DNA of 64,000 bases from Teichococcus coralli (GTDB taxonomy: Bacteria > Pseudomonadota > Alphaproteobacteria > Acetobacterales > Acetobacteraceae), in NCBI RefSeq assembly GCF_009829925.1, contig NZ_SNVJ01000004.1, forward strand, positions 238,381-302,380. Reading direction: 5' to 3'. The notes under the pieces are model-generated. The model searched no databases, was not told where the DNA came from, and was given only the letters and a program-made list of their open reading frames with translations. A program made the translations under genes and the position numbers. Below are positions 23,865 through 32,896 of the stretch, piece after piece. Every line of letters starts with the position of its first letter. Position 1 is the first letter of the stretch.

Positions 23865-25055
23865 ATGACCCTGACCCGCCGCCAGCTCGGCCTCGGCGCC
23901 GCCGCCGCCGCCAGCCTTCCGCTCGGCCTCGCCCGCCCGGCGCTGGCGCAGAACGAACCCATCCGCATCGGCTGGCTGGCCGCCATGACCGGGCCCAGCT
24001 CGGCGCCGGCGGTCGGCTTCAACCGCGGCGTCGAGTTCGCCGCCAACGCCATCAACGCCGCGGGCGGGGTGAAGGGGCGCAAGATCGACATCATCACCCG
24101 CGACACCCAGGGCGATCCGACGAAATGCGTCAACGCGACGCAGGAGATGATCAGCCAGATCAAGACGCACGCGGTCTGGGGGCCGACCAATTCCGGTGAA
24201 TCCCTCGCGGTGACGGCGATCATGGCGCGCGCCAAGATGCCGAACATCCATCCCTGCGTGGTGGACAGCCTGATCGACGAGAAGCGCTATCCCAACGCCT
24301 TCCGCCTGGCGCCGTCGAACACCCAGTGGGACGACGCGGTGCGTGGCTACTGCCTCAACGTGCTGAAGGCGAAGAAGGTCGCGGTGATCGGCGACACCAC
24401 AGGCTATGGCGTCACCGCCGCCAAGGCCTCCGCTGCCGGCCTGCGCAAGGACGGCGCCGAGGTCGTCTATGAGGCCAACATCGACTACACCCAGCCCGAC
24501 ATGACGCCGGACATGCTGCGCGCGCGCAACGCCGGCGCCGAGGCCATCGTGGTCTGGAGCACCTCGACCGGCATGGATGCGCGGCTGTTCAACACCCGCG
24601 CCAGCATGGGCTGGGACGTGCCCTTTGTCGGCCATCCCTCGATGGCCTCGGGCGAGATCGCCAGCCTGGTGACAAAGCCGGAGAACTGGAAGAAGGTCTA
24701 TGCCATCGGCTACCGCAGCTGCAGCTATGACGAGCAGGGCAAGCTGCCCGCGCATACGCAGGAGCTGGTGGACCGGCTGAAAGGCAAGGTCTCGCTGGAC
24801 GATACGCTGCTCTGGTGGGTGGCCGGTGGCTATGACGCCGTGCAGCTCATCGCCGATGCGGTGAAGAACACCGGCTCCTCCGCCAACGCTGACATCATCG
24901 GCTACTGGAACTCGCTGAAGAACTATCCCGGATATTTCGGCACCTATACCTACTCGCCGACCGAGCACAACGGCTACCCGACCGAGGAGGTGGTGATGTC
25001 CGAGGCCAGCTCGGCCCGCAACGGCACCTTCGCCCTCGCGCCGGGCTACGGCTGA
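23865..25055 (+). CDS. ABC transporter substrate-binding protein (Liv/HAAT type)
   Basis: Periplasmic receptor of 396 residues. A Tat-type signal (LTRRQLGLGAAAAAS, then a cleavage near ALAQ) leads into the Peripla_BP_6 fold with IGWLAAMTGPSS and NAAGGVKGRKI. GGAGG precedes ATG 23865. It is followed by LivH, a LivM-LivG fusion and LivF, giving a complete importer. Two enolase-superfamily genes upstream suggest the ligand is a hydroxy or aldonic acid; amino acids remain possible. Confidence 0.9.
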   Translation: MTLTRRQLGLGAAAAASLPLGLARPALAQNEPIRIGWLAAMTGPSSAPAVGFNRGVEFAANAINAAGGVKGRKIDIITRDTQGDPTKCVNATQEMISQIKTHAVWGPTNSGESLAVTAIMARAKMPNIHPCVVDSLIDEKRYPNAFRLAPSNTQWDDAVRGYCLNVLKAKKVAVIGDTTGYGVTAAKASAAGLRKDGAEVVYEANIDYTQPDMTPDMLRARNAGAEAIVVWSTSTGMDARLFNTRASMGWDVPFVGHPSMASGEIASLVTKPENWKKVYAIGYRSCSYDEQGKLPAHTQELVDRLKGKVSLDDTLLWWVAGGYDAVQLIADAVKNTGSSANADIIGYWNSLKNYPGYFGTYTYSPTEHNGYPTEEVVMSEASSARNGTFALAPGYG

Positions 25056-25070
25056 GGCGGGCGCGGCGCC

Positions 25071-25928
25071 ATGCTGGCCTCCATCCTTGCAACGGGCCTG
25101 GCGATGGGCGCGGTCTACGCGCTCATCGGCATCACCTACAACACCATGTTCGCCACCTCGCGGGTGATGAGCTTCACCGCCGGGCAGCTCGGCATGCTGG
25201 GCGGCGTGTTCGGCTCGCTGCTGATGCTGCGATGGGGGCTGCCGCTGGTCGTCGCGCTGCCGTTGACGTTGCTGGCCGCCGCGCTGGTCGGCGTTGTCAC
25301 CGAGTTCGTCGCGGTGCGGCCGGTGCTGAGAAGCCTGGAGCAGCACCTCTATGTGCTGACCACGCTGGCGGTGGCGCTGATCATCCAGCAGACCACCGCC
25401 ATCGAATGGGGCACCGAGCCGGCGCCGTTTCCGCGCCTGCTCGGCCTCGGCGAGGGGGTCTGGCACGAGAAGTACTGGCTGCCGGTGGTGGCCTGCGCCA
25501 TCACCATCGGCGGGCTGGAGTATCTCTACCGCCGCACCCTGCTCGGCCATGCCTTCATCGCCGTGGCGGAGGACAACTACGCCGCCCGCGCGCTCGGCCT
25601 GCCGGAGCGCAACCTGCGCATCGGCAGCTACGCGCTGGCCGGCGCGATCGGCGCGCTGGCGGGCTTCGCCGGCGGGCAGCTGCTGCTCGCCTTCTTCGCC
25701 AACGGGCCGCTGCTGAACTTCTACGGCTTCATCCCGGTGGCGCTGGGCGGCCTTGGCAACAACCGCGGCGCCGTGATCGGCGGCCTGGCACTGGGGCTGT
25801 TCCAGCAGGCGGCCAACTTCACGGTGGGCGGCATCTTCTCCTCGGTTGCCGTCTTCACCCTGTTCATCATCGTGCTGCTGGCGGCGCCGCAGGGCCTGTT
25901 CGGCGCCACCGCCAGCCGGAGGGTCTGA
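25071..25928 (+). CDS. livH: Liv-type ABC transporter permease LivH
   Basis: Inner-membrane permease of 285 residues. It has the LivH-type N-terminus (GLAMGAVYALIGITYNTMFAT) and about eight hydrophobic segments. The usual NFAHG-like loop is changed to MSFTAGQLGMLGG. The C-terminus ends with APQGLFGA, as in other LivH proteins. It starts 15 bases after the receptor stop and ends a few bases before the permease-ATPase fusion. Confidence 0.92.
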   Translation: MLASILATGLAMGAVYALIGITYNTMFATSRVMSFTAGQLGMLGGVFGSLLMLRWGLPLVVALPLTLLAAALVGVVTEFVAVRPVLRSLEQHLYVLTTLAVALIIQQTTAIEWGTEPAPFPRLLGLGEGVWHEKYWLPVVACAITIGGLEYLYRRTLLGHAFIAVAEDNYAARALGLPERNLRIGSYALAGAIGALAGFAGGQLLLAFFANGPLLNFYGFIPVALGGLGNNRGAVIGGLALGLFQQAANFTVGGIFSSVAVFTLFIIVLLAAPQGLFGATASRRV

Positions 25929-25929
25929 G

Positions 25930-27744
25930 ATGGCCAGCGCAGACCACGGCGCCGCGGCCATGCCCGGCGCCGTCCCCGCCACCCGGCGAAAGCCGCTGCT
26001 GCCGGGCGGCCTGCTGCCCTTCCTGCTGCTGCTGGCACTCGCCATCGCCCTGCCCTTGACGGGCAACGAGTACTGGGCGCTGATCGCAACGCGCGCGGCG
26101 ATCTACTGGGTTCTGGTGGCAGGGCTGAACCTGATCGTCGGCTTCGCCGGACAGCTTGCCATCGGCTATGTCGCGCTGCTGACGCTTGGTGCCTACACCA
26201 CCAGCGTGCTGGCGGCCGGCAACGTGCTGCCGGAGATGCCACCCTTCCTGGCACTGGCCTGCGCGGCCGCGGTCGGCGCGGTGGCAGGACTGGTGGTCGG
26301 CCTGCCAGCGCTCCGCCTGCGCACCTTCTATTTCGCGATGACCACGCTCGGCTTCGCCACCATCGTGACGCAGGTGGCGTTGGCCTGGCAGGAGGTCACA
26401 GGCGGTGGCATCGGCATCTCCGGTCCATACTTTCCGGCGCCGTTCGACAACGCCTGGGGCTTCTACTATCTTTGCCTCGGCTTCGCCGTGATCGCCACCC
26501 TGCTGGCGGGCAATGTCGGGCGCAGCCGCTTCGGACGCGCGCTGATCGCCATCCGTGACGCCGAGGTGGCGGCGGAGGCGGCGGGCATCTCGAAGCCGGC
26601 CCTGCTGGCCTGCGTCTTTCTCTTCGCCGGCGCCATGGCGGCGGTGGCGGGCGGGCTCTTTGCCGGCCTGCAGACCTACATCACGCCCGAGGCCTTCACC
26701 TTCGAACTGTCCCTGCTGTTCTTCATCGCCGTGCTGATCGGCGGCCGCGGCTCGGTGCTGGGTCCGCTGCTGGGCACGGTGCTGCTGACGCTCCTGCCCG
26801 AGATCGCCGCGCCGCTCGCCGCCTGGTCCACGCTGCTCTATGCCGTCATGCTGCTGGCCATCGTGCTGGCCGTTCCCGGCGGCATCGCGGCGCTGATCGA
26901 CATGGGGCGGCGGCGGCGCCTGCCGGCGGACCGCGCCATCCTGCCGCGCCCGGCCGCACTCGGCGCCCTGCTCGGCCAGCGGCCAGCCGCGCCGCCGCTG
27001 CGGCTGCGCGGCATCGCGCTGCATTTCGGCGGGTTGCGCGCGATTGACGGGTTGGACCTGGTGCTGCGCCCGGGCGAGGTGCACGGTCTGATCGGCCCGA
27101 ACGGCAGCGGCAAGACGACGACGCTGAACGTCATCTCCGGCTATTACCAGCCGCAGCAGGGAAGCCTGGCACTGGGGGAGGCACCCCTGGCGATGGGGCG
27201 GCCGGAAAGCCGCGCCGGGCAGGGCATCGCCCGCACCTTCCAGACGCCGCGCATCATCGGCGAGGCGACCGTGCTGCAGAACGTGATGATCGGCGGCACC
27301 GTCGCCGGCCATGCGACCTTCGCCGAGGCGATGCTCTGGCTGCCGCGCCAGGCGGCCGACGAGGCGCGGCTCGAGGCCGATGCCCGCCTTGCCTTGCAGG
27401 CCGTCGGGCTGGAGGCGCTGGCCGGATTCCGCGCCGACCGCCTGCAGCACAGCGAGCTGCGCTTTGTCGAGATCGCCCGCGCGCTGATGCTGCGTCCCGC
27501 CTATCTGCTGCTCGATGAGCCGGCGGCGGGCCTTTCAGCCGAGGAGATCCGCCGCCTGGGCCAGCTCATCCGCGAGATCAGCGCGCATGGCACCGGCGTG
27601 CTGCTGGTGGAGCACCATGCCGACCTGATCTTCGACATCTGCGGCCATGTCACGGTGCTCAACCTCGGGCGCGTGCTGGCTGAGGGCAGGCCGGCCGAGG
27701 TCCGCGCGCATAAGGAGGTGATCAGTGCCTATCTCGGAGCCTGA
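25930..27744 (+). CDS. Fused LivM permease and LivG ATPase
   Basis: 604 residues. Residues about 25-325 are a LivM-type permease with the GFAGQLAIGYVA motif and about ten hydrophobic segments. Residues about 355-600 are an ABC ATPase with Walker A GPNGSGKTT at 389-397 and Walker B LLLDEPAAG. The signature motif, normally LSYGQ in LivG, reads LQHSE near residue 505. The half-site it contributes is therefore probably degenerate, whereas LivF keeps a canonical LSGGQ. It starts at ATG 25930, overlapping the LivH stop region, and overlaps the LivF start by 20 bases. Confidence 0.9.
   Translation: MASADHGAAAMPGAVPATRRKPLLPGGLLPFLLLLALAIALPLTGNEYWALIATRAAIYWVLVAGLNLIVGFAGQLAIGYVALLTLGAYTTSVLAAGNVLPEMPPFLALACAAAVGAVAGLVVGLPALRLRTFYFAMTTLGFATIVTQVALAWQEVTGGGIGISGPYFPAPFDNAWGFYYLCLGFAVIATLLAGNVGRSRFGRALIAIRDAEVAAEAAGISKPALLACVFLFAGAMAAVAGGLFAGLQTYITPEAFTFELSLLFFIAVLIGGRGSVLGPLLGTVLLTLLPEIAAPLAAWSTLLYAVMLLAIVLAVPGGIAALIDMGRRRRLPADRAILPRPAALGALLGQRPAAPPLRLRGIALHFGGLRAIDGLDLVLRPGEVHGLIGPNGSGKTTTLNVISGYYQPQQGSLALGEAPLAMGRPESRAGQGIARTFQTPRIIGEATVLQNVMIGGTVAGHATFAEAMLWLPRQAADEARLEADARLALQAVGLEALAGFRADRLQHSELRFVEIARALMLRPAYLLLDEPAAGLSAEEIRRLGQLIREISAHGTGVLLVEHHADLIFDICGHVTVLNLGRVLAEGRPAEVRAHKEVISAYLGA
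27711..27723 (+). promoter_or_regulatory. Full-length anti-16S ribosome binding site for livF
   Basis: TAAGGAGGTGATC matches the complement of the 16S rRNA 3' end across its whole length, six bases (counted from GGAGG) before the GTG start of livF and inside the end of the livM-livG coding region. It explains how a GTG start within an overlapping gene can be used efficiently. Confidence 0.8.
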
Positions 27745-28462
27745 GGCGATCCTCTCGGTGCAGGACCTGCATGCGGGCTATGGGCGCATCCGCGTTCTGC
27801 ACGGTGTGGAGCTGGTGGTGCGCACCGGCGAGGTCGTCGCGCTGCTGGGGCCCAACGGTGCCGGCAAGACGACGCTTCTCTCCGCCATCTCCGGCCTGCT
27901 GCCACATGAGGCGGGCAGCATCCGCTTCGGCGGCCGCGACATGGCCGGCGCCGGGCCGCGCGAGACGGCGGCGGCGGGCCTGGTGCATGTCATCGAGGGG
28001 CACCGCGTCTTCACGCAGGTGACGGTGCTCGACAACCTGCTGCTCGCCGGATACGGCCTGCCGCGCGCCGAGCGGAACCAGTACGTCGAGGAGGCGCTGG
28101 AGTTCTTCCCGGAGATCGCCGCCAAGCGGCACGAGCGCGGCGGGGCCTTGAGCGGCGGGCAGCAGCAGATGCTCGCCGTGGCGCAGGGGCTGGTGCGCCG
28201 CCCCAAGCTGCTGATGCTGGATGAGCCTTCGGCCGGCCTTTCGCCTGTGCTGGTGGACCGGGTGCTTTCCGTGGTTGCCGCCCTGCGCCAGCGCGGCGTC
28301 TCGGTGCTGCTGGTCGAGCAGTTGATCGAGAAGGCCCTGGCCGTCTCTGACCGCGTCTACGCACTGGTGCAGGGAAAGGTGGCGCTGGCGGCGCCGACCG
28401 GCACGGAAGGCCTGGCGCGGAAGCTGGAGGCTGCCTACTTCGGCATGGAGCCGGCGAAGTAG
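27725..28462 (+). CDS. livF: Liv-type ABC transporter ATPase LivF
   Basis: ATPase of 245 residues. Walker A GPNGAGKTT is at 42-50, a canonical LSGGQQQ signature at about 139-145, Walker B LLMLDEPSAGLSP near 160, and a switch His/Gln region follows. It uses GTG 27725, preceded by an exceptionally strong ribosome site, and overlaps the end of the permease-ATPase fusion by 20 bases. It pairs with the LivG domain of that fusion to power the importer whose receptor is at 23865. Confidence 0.93.
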   Translation: MPISEPEAILSVQDLHAGYGRIRVLHGVELVVRTGEVVALLGPNGAGKTTLLSAISGLLPHEAGSIRFGGRDMAGAGPRETAAAGLVHVIEGHRVFTQVTVLDNLLLAGYGLPRAERNQYVEEALEFFPEIAAKRHERGGALSGGQQQMLAVAQGLVRRPKLLMLDEPSAGLSPVLVDRVLSVVAALRQRGVSVLLVEQLIEKALAVSDRVYALVQGKVALAAPTGTEGLARKLEAAYFGMEPAK

Positions 28463-28466
28463 AAAG

Positions 28467-28492
28467 GGTCAGGGGAAGTCATTCCCCTGACC
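28467..28492. terminator. Bidirectional terminator between livF and serine hydrolase
   Basis: GGTCAGGGGAA-N4-TTCCCCTGACC, an 11-base perfect stem, is flanked by AAA on the left and TTT on the right, so it can end transcription of both convergent genes. The serine hydrolase stop codon lies in the loop. Confidence 0.75.
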
Positions 28493-29654
28493 TTTCGTAG
28501 AGCGCCCGTTCGAACCCTTCCAGCACGCGCAGTGCCGCGGGATCGGCGAAGGGGTGGAACTGCATCATCACGATGGCGGCCAGTTGGCGTGTCGGGTCCA
28601 CCCAGCCATAGCAGTTGGTCAGGCCGGCCCAGCCGAAGCTGCCGGCGCGGCGCCGCCCCGGCACATCCGCCTCGTTGACCAGGAAGGCCAGGCTCCAGCG
28701 CAGCGGCGTGCCGGGAAAGAGGTCCACGTCGCAGGTGAGGGCGGGGATGGCGCTGCGCATCGGCGTGACCGGCAGTGCGCCGATCTGGTTGTGCGCCACC
28801 AGCGCCATGCTTTGCGGGGCGAGGATGCGGGCCTCGCCCCATGTGCCGCCGGCCAGCAGCATCCGCAGGAAGGTGAGGTAGTCCGGCGCGGTGGCGTACA
28901 TCGCGCCGCCGCCGCGGTGGAACTCGGGCGGCGCGGCGGTGGGATTGGTGGGCTGCACGGCCCAGCCGCCCCCTTCCTCGCGCCGGTGCAGCGCCGCCAG
29001 CCGCGCCTGCCGTTCCGGCGGCAGCAGAAAGCCGCTGTCGCGCATTCCGAGCGGGCCAAGGATGTGCTGCTGGATATAGTCCTCCAGATCCATCCCGCTG
29101 GCGGCCTCCACCACCAGCCCCGCCCAGTCGGTGGCGATGCTGTAGTTCCAGCGCTCGCCGGGGTCGAAGAGCAACGGCGCCATCAGCGCGTCCTTGCGCG
29201 CCGTGCGGGTGGAGGGATGGCCGGTCGCCTCCTGGTGGCGCAGGATCTCCGCGTTCCACATGTCGTAGCCGAGGCCTGCGGTGTGGGTCAGCAGGTGGCG
29301 CAGCGTCACCGGCCGGGCGGGTGGACGCAGCCGGGGCGCGCCATCCGTGCCGAAGCCTTCCAGCACCTGAAGCCGGCCCAGGCCGGGCAGGAGGCCAGCC
29401 AGCGGCGCTTCCAGCGTGAGCACGCCGCGCTCGACCAGTTGCAACGCCGCGATGGACGTGACCGCCTTGGTCAGGGAGGCGATCCGGAACACCGTATCCT
29501 CCTGCATCGGCAGGCCTGCGCCGGCGTAACGCAACCCGGCGACGCCGCGATAAAGGAGGTCCTGCGGCCCGGCCGCCATCGCCACCACGCCTGGCACCAG
29601 GCCTTCCTTAATGGCGTCGCACAACACCGCGTCGCACCGCGCGGCAAGGCTCAT
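28479..29654 (-). CDS. Serine hydrolase, beta-lactamase/class C-like (EstB/AmpC fold)
   Basis: 391 residues with the penicillin-binding-like active site: SLTK with Ser60 and Lys63, and a Y-S-I motif with Tyr171. Between and after these lie FRIAS, THTAGL and the C-terminal FGWAGLTN region replacing the KTG triad. No signal peptide is visible, so a cytoplasmic esterase or amidase is more likely than a true beta-lactamase. Nearby genes (a racemase-superfamily protein and a flavin monooxygenase with reductase) suggest a small-molecule degradation role. The substrate is unknown. Confidence 0.87.
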   Translation of the reverse strand: MSLAARCDAVLCDAIKEGLVPGVVAMAAGPQDLLYRGVAGLRYAGAGLPMQEDTVFRIASLTKAVTSIAALQLVERGVLTLEAPLAGLLPGLGRLQVLEGFGTDGAPRLRPPARPVTLRHLLTHTAGLGYDMWNAEILRHQEATGHPSTRTARKDALMAPLLFDPGERWNYSIATDWAGLVVEAASGMDLEDYIQQHILGPLGMRDSGFLLPPERQARLAALHRREEGGGWAVQPTNPTAAPPEFHRGGGAMYATAPDYLTFLRMLLAGGTWGEARILAPQSMALVAHNQIGALPVTPMRSAIPALTCDVDLFPGTPLRWSLAFLVNEADVPGRRRAGSFGWAGLTNCYGWVDPTRQLAAIVMMQFHPFADPAALRVLEGFERALYERSGE

Positions 29655-29867
29655 GGCCTGCTCCCCCTCAGCTCCAGATCGTCGTCGGCGCGCATCCTAT
29701 CCCGGAGAGCAAGGGCTGACGATGGCGGCGGCGCAGCCGTTCGTGGCGGGCGGGGCTGGCGCGCGGGTCGGCCTCATGCCACGCTGCGCGGACCTCACGA
29801 TCATCGGGCGGCGGTTCCCCGGGCCTGGAGGGCAGGGGGACCGTCGCCCCATCAAGGAGCGGCCGGA

Positions 29868-30614
29868 ATGAGTGAGCGTCGCATTCGCCTGGGCATCCTG
29901 ACGCCGTCTTCCAACACCGTGCTGGAGCCGCTGACGCAGGCGATGCTCGCCGTCCTGCCCGGCGTTTCCGCGCACTTCGCGCGCTTCCGCGTGACGGAGA
30001 TCGCGCTCTCCCCCGCCGCCCTGGCGCAGTTCGACGACAGCGCCATCCTGCGGGCCGCCGAGCTGCTGGCCGATGCGCGGGTGGACGTGATCGGCTGGAG
30101 CGGCACCTCCGGCGGCTGGCTCGGCTTCGAGGCCGATACGCGCCTGTGCCGCCGCATCACCGAGGCCACGGGCATTCCCGCCACCACTTCGATGCTTGCG
30201 CTCAACGAGATCCTGGCAGGCACCGGGGTGACACGGATGGGCCTGGTGACGCCCTACCGCGACGACCTGCAGGCAAAGATCGTCGCCAATTATGCGGGGA
30301 TTGGCGTGGACTGCGTGGCGGAGAGGCATCTCGGCCTGCAGGAGAACTTCAGCTTCGCCGGAGTGGAGGAGCCGACGGTGCAGGGCATGGTGCGGGAAGT
30401 CGCCGGCGCGCGGCCGCAGGCGGTCGCCGTGGTCTGCACCAACCTGCGCGGGGCATTGCAGGTGGCACCGCTGGAGCAGGAGATCGGGCTGCCGATCTAT
30501 GACACGATCGCGACCGTGCTGTGGAAGGCCCTGCACCTCGTCGGCGCCGACACGGCGCCGATGAAGCGCTGGGGTTCGCTCTTCTCCATCCCGGCGCAGG
30601 CCAGCCGCAGCTGA
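29868..30614 (+). CDS. Asp/Glu racemase superfamily protein, arylmalonate decarboxylase/maleate isomerase-like
   Basis: 248 residues. The N-terminus RLGILTPSSNTVLEP is typical of maleate cis-trans isomerases and arylmalonate decarboxylases. Racemases and isomerases of the superfamily use two cysteines. Here the first site reads WSGTSGG without Cys (residues 77-83), while the second retains Cys190 in VCTNLRG. One-Cys proteins in this family (arylmalonate decarboxylase) decarboxylate malonates, so that chemistry is the best guess. AAGGAGC precedes ATG 29868. The flavin monooxygenase follows 24 bases downstream. Confidence 0.8.
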   Translation: MSERRIRLGILTPSSNTVLEPLTQAMLAVLPGVSAHFARFRVTEIALSPAALAQFDDSAILRAAELLADARVDVIGWSGTSGGWLGFEADTRLCRRITEATGIPATTSMLALNEILAGTGVTRMGLVTPYRDDLQAKIVANYAGIGVDCVAERHLGLQENFSFAGVEEPTVQGMVREVAGARPQAVAVVCTNLRGALQVAPLEQEIGLPIYDTIATVLWKALHLVGADTAPMKRWGSLFSIPAQASRS

Positions 30615-30638
30615 GCATCCGTTGGCGGGAGTTCCGGA

Positions 30639-31994
30639 ATGACAGGAGATCGGCGAATGGCGCTTGCCGTCCTGGTAGGCGCCACGGGATCGCACATCGC
30701 CTCCTGGCTCCACCCGGAAACACAGGCGGACGCCTCCACCAGCATCGAATGGCATCGGGAGACGGCCGCGCTCGCCGAGCGCGGATTGTTCGACCTCTTC
30801 TTCATTGCCGATACGCCGGCGGCGCGCACCAGCAACCTTGCCGGCTTCAGCCGCATGCCACTTTACATGAACGTGCTGGAGCCGCTCACGCTGCTCTCCG
30901 CGCTGGCCGGCAGCACGCGGCATATCGGCCTCGGCGGCACCGCCAGCACCAGCTTCAGCGAGCCCTACAACATCGCACGGCAGTTCGCCTCGCTCGACCA
31001 CATCAGCCATGGGCGCGCCGCCTGGAACGTCGTTACCTCGGCCAATGATTTCGCCGCGCGCAATTTCGGCCTTGAGCGCCTGCCTCCGCATGGCGAACGC
31101 TATGCGCGGGCGCGCGAGTTCGTCCGGCTTGTGCAGGCGCTATGGGACACATGGGAGGATGACGCCTTCGTCCGCGACCGTGAGGCCGGCCTGTTCTTCG
31201 ACCCCGCCAAGCAGCACCCGGTCCATCACGAAGGCAAGCATTTCCGCGTTCATGGCGCGCTGAACATCGAGCGTACACCACAGGGGCAGCCGGTGATCAT
31301 CCAGGCCGGTGCCTCGGAGGCCGGGCGGGAACTGGCGGCCGAGACGGCGGAGGTGGTCTTTTCCTCCGAGAGCACGCTGGAGGGCAGCCGCGCCTTCTAC
31401 CGCGACCTCAAGGAGCGCATGGCGAAATACGGCCGCCAGCCGGATGATCTCAAGGTGCTGGCCGGCATGCCGCTGCTGGTCGCCGACAGCGCGCAGGAGG
31501 CGGAGGATCTGCACCGGACGTTGCAGCATCTCATCCATCCCGATGTTGGCCGCATGTATCTCGGCATGGATCTGGAGACAGACCTGTCCGACCTGCCGCT
31601 CGACGAACCCATCCCGGAGGAGCGCATCCCGAAGGACGCCAACCATCACAAGGCCTTCTTCGACCACATCGTGCATCTGGCCCGCGTGGAGAAGCTGACA
31701 TTGCGCCAGCTCTACCTCCGTTACGAGCGGGGGCGGCAGACGCTGCGCGGCACCCCCATGCAGGTGGCCGACCGCCTGGAGGAATGGTTCTCCGGCGGCG
31801 CCTGCGACGGCTTCATGCTGACCTTCAGCCTGATGCCGGGCGGGCTCGCCTCCTTCGTCGGGAAGGTGGTGCCGGAACTGCAGCGGCGCGGGCTGATGCG
31901 GAGCCGCTACGAAGGGCGCACCCTGCGCGCGCATCTTGGCCTGCGGCGGCCGCCCAACCGCCATGTCGCCGCGCAGGGCGCCGCGGCCGACTAG
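30639..31994 (+). CDS. LLM-class flavin monooxygenase (NtaA/SnaA/DszA type)
   Basis: FMNH2-dependent monooxygenase of 451 residues, with the TIM-barrel landmarks of the nitrilotriacetate/dibenzothiophene-sulfone group: LFFIADT, the GLGGTASTSFSEPY motif, NVVTS and FxxHxxxRYxRAxEF. The GQPVIIQAGAS strand and a C-terminal DGFMLTF segment follow. The FMN reductase gene at 32127 probably supplies reduced flavin. ATG 30639 is used with a GGGAG site; ATG 30657 is also possible. The substrate, likely an organosulfur or aminopolycarboxylate compound, is not readable. Confidence 0.9.
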   Translation: MTGDRRMALAVLVGATGSHIASWLHPETQADASTSIEWHRETAALAERGLFDLFFIADTPAARTSNLAGFSRMPLYMNVLEPLTLLSALAGSTRHIGLGGTASTSFSEPYNIARQFASLDHISHGRAAWNVVTSANDFAARNFGLERLPPHGERYARAREFVRLVQALWDTWEDDAFVRDREAGLFFDPAKQHPVHHEGKHFRVHGALNIERTPQGQPVIIQAGASEAGRELAAETAEVVFSSESTLEGSRAFYRDLKERMAKYGRQPDDLKVLAGMPLLVADSAQEAEDLHRTLQHLIHPDVGRMYLGMDLETDLSDLPLDEPIPEERIPKDANHHKAFFDHIVHLARVEKLTLRQLYLRYERGRQTLRGTPMQVADRLEEWFSGGACDGFMLTFSLMPGGLASFVGKVVPELQRRGLMRSRYEGRTLRAHLGLRRPPNRHVAAQGAAAD

Positions 31995-32126
31995 GACCGC
32001 CATGCACGGACAGGTGCGCCCTCGCGCTGGCCGGGAGGCTTGCCACTGCCTGGAGGGGATGCGATCAAAGCCTCGCGGCCGGGCGAGATGCCAGGACCGG
32101 CTTCTCCACAGCAGCGGGACCCGCTT

Positions 32127-32705
32127 ATGCCAGATCCCAAGCCACGCTTGCTCGGCATTTCCGGCAGCCTCCGGAAGGCTTCCTTCAACACCGCGATCCT
32201 GCACAGCCTCGCCGAGGCTGTTGCGGACCGCGCCACCCTGACCGTGTTCACGCTGAATGCGGTGCCGCCCTATGACGGCGACCTGGACAACGCCACCCCG
32301 CCCGAAGGCGTCGCCGCGCTGCGCCGCGCCATCGGCGAGGCGGACGGTCTGGTGATCGCCTCGCCGGAATACAATTACGGCATGCCCGGCGTGCTCAAGA
32401 ACGCGCTCGACTGGGCCTCGCGGCCCTATGGCAAGGCGACGATCACCGGCAAGCCGGTGCTGACGCTGACGGCCTCGCCCGCCTTCACTGGCGGCGCGCG
32501 CGCGCAGGCGCAGCTCAATGAGGTGCTGGTCGCGGTCGCGGCCCAGCTGGTGCTGCGGCCGCAGGCGGTTGTTGCCTCCGTTCACGAGAAGATCCGCGAC
32601 GGGCGGCTGGTGGACGAGGCGACGCTCACCTTCCTGAAGGCAGGCATTGACGACCTGCTGCGCAACATCGCACGCAACGCTTCGGCGATCCGCCAGGAAA
32701 CCTGA
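32127..32705 (+). CDS. NAD(P)H-dependent FMN reductase (SsuE/ChrR family)
   Basis: Flavodoxin-like reductase of about 192 residues. The FMN phosphate loop GISGSLRKASFN is at residues 10-21 and the second flavin contact SPEYNYGMPGVLKNALDW is near 83. It likely provides reduced FMN to the monooxygenase immediately upstream. ATG 32127 has no strong ribosome site; an in-frame ATG at 32040 would add an unlikely N-terminal tail. A hairpin at 32710 ends the unit. Confidence 0.9.
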   Translation: MPDPKPRLLGISGSLRKASFNTAILHSLAEAVADRATLTVFTLNAVPPYDGDLDNATPPEGVAALRRAIGEADGLVIASPEYNYGMPGVLKNALDWASRPYGKATITGKPVLTLTASPAFTGGARAQAQLNEVLVAVAAQLVLRPQAVVASVHEKIRDGRLVDEATLTFLKAGIDDLLRNIARNASAIRQET

Positions 32706-32709
32706 GGAC

Positions 32710-32739
32710 GGTCCAAAGGGGGGATGCTCCCTTTGGACC
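32710..32739 (+). terminator. Terminator after the FMN reductase gene
   Basis: GGTCCAAAGGG-N8-CCCTTTGGACC, an 11-base perfect stem starting five bases after the reductase stop and followed by a pyrimidine-rich tract with TTTT. The sequence order also resembles the left arm of the intergenic element family. Confidence 0.7.
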
Positions 32740-32896
32740 TCTCCCTTCCTGTTTTCTGCCCCTGCTCCGGGGTGGCGGAGCCGGGCCGCCCCGGAGCTGC
32801 CTCAGCCCCGGCGAAGCTGACGGCGGGAATGGCCTTTCGGAAGAACGAGCGGAACCGGCCGGAAAAAATGGCCGGGGAACCTGCTTCCGAGGGCTT

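Noticed and set aside
22680..26066. Very long open frame on the minus strand (over 1100 codons)
   Set aside because: It is antisense to two enolase-type genes and Liv genes with clear motifs; composition is His/Gly/Arg-rich without any domain, typical of GC-rich antisense frames.
28479..29654. Possible true beta-lactamase conferring drug resistance
   Set aside because: SxxK and YxN-like sites are present but there is no signal peptide or KTG motif; an esterase/amidase-like serine hydrolase fits better.
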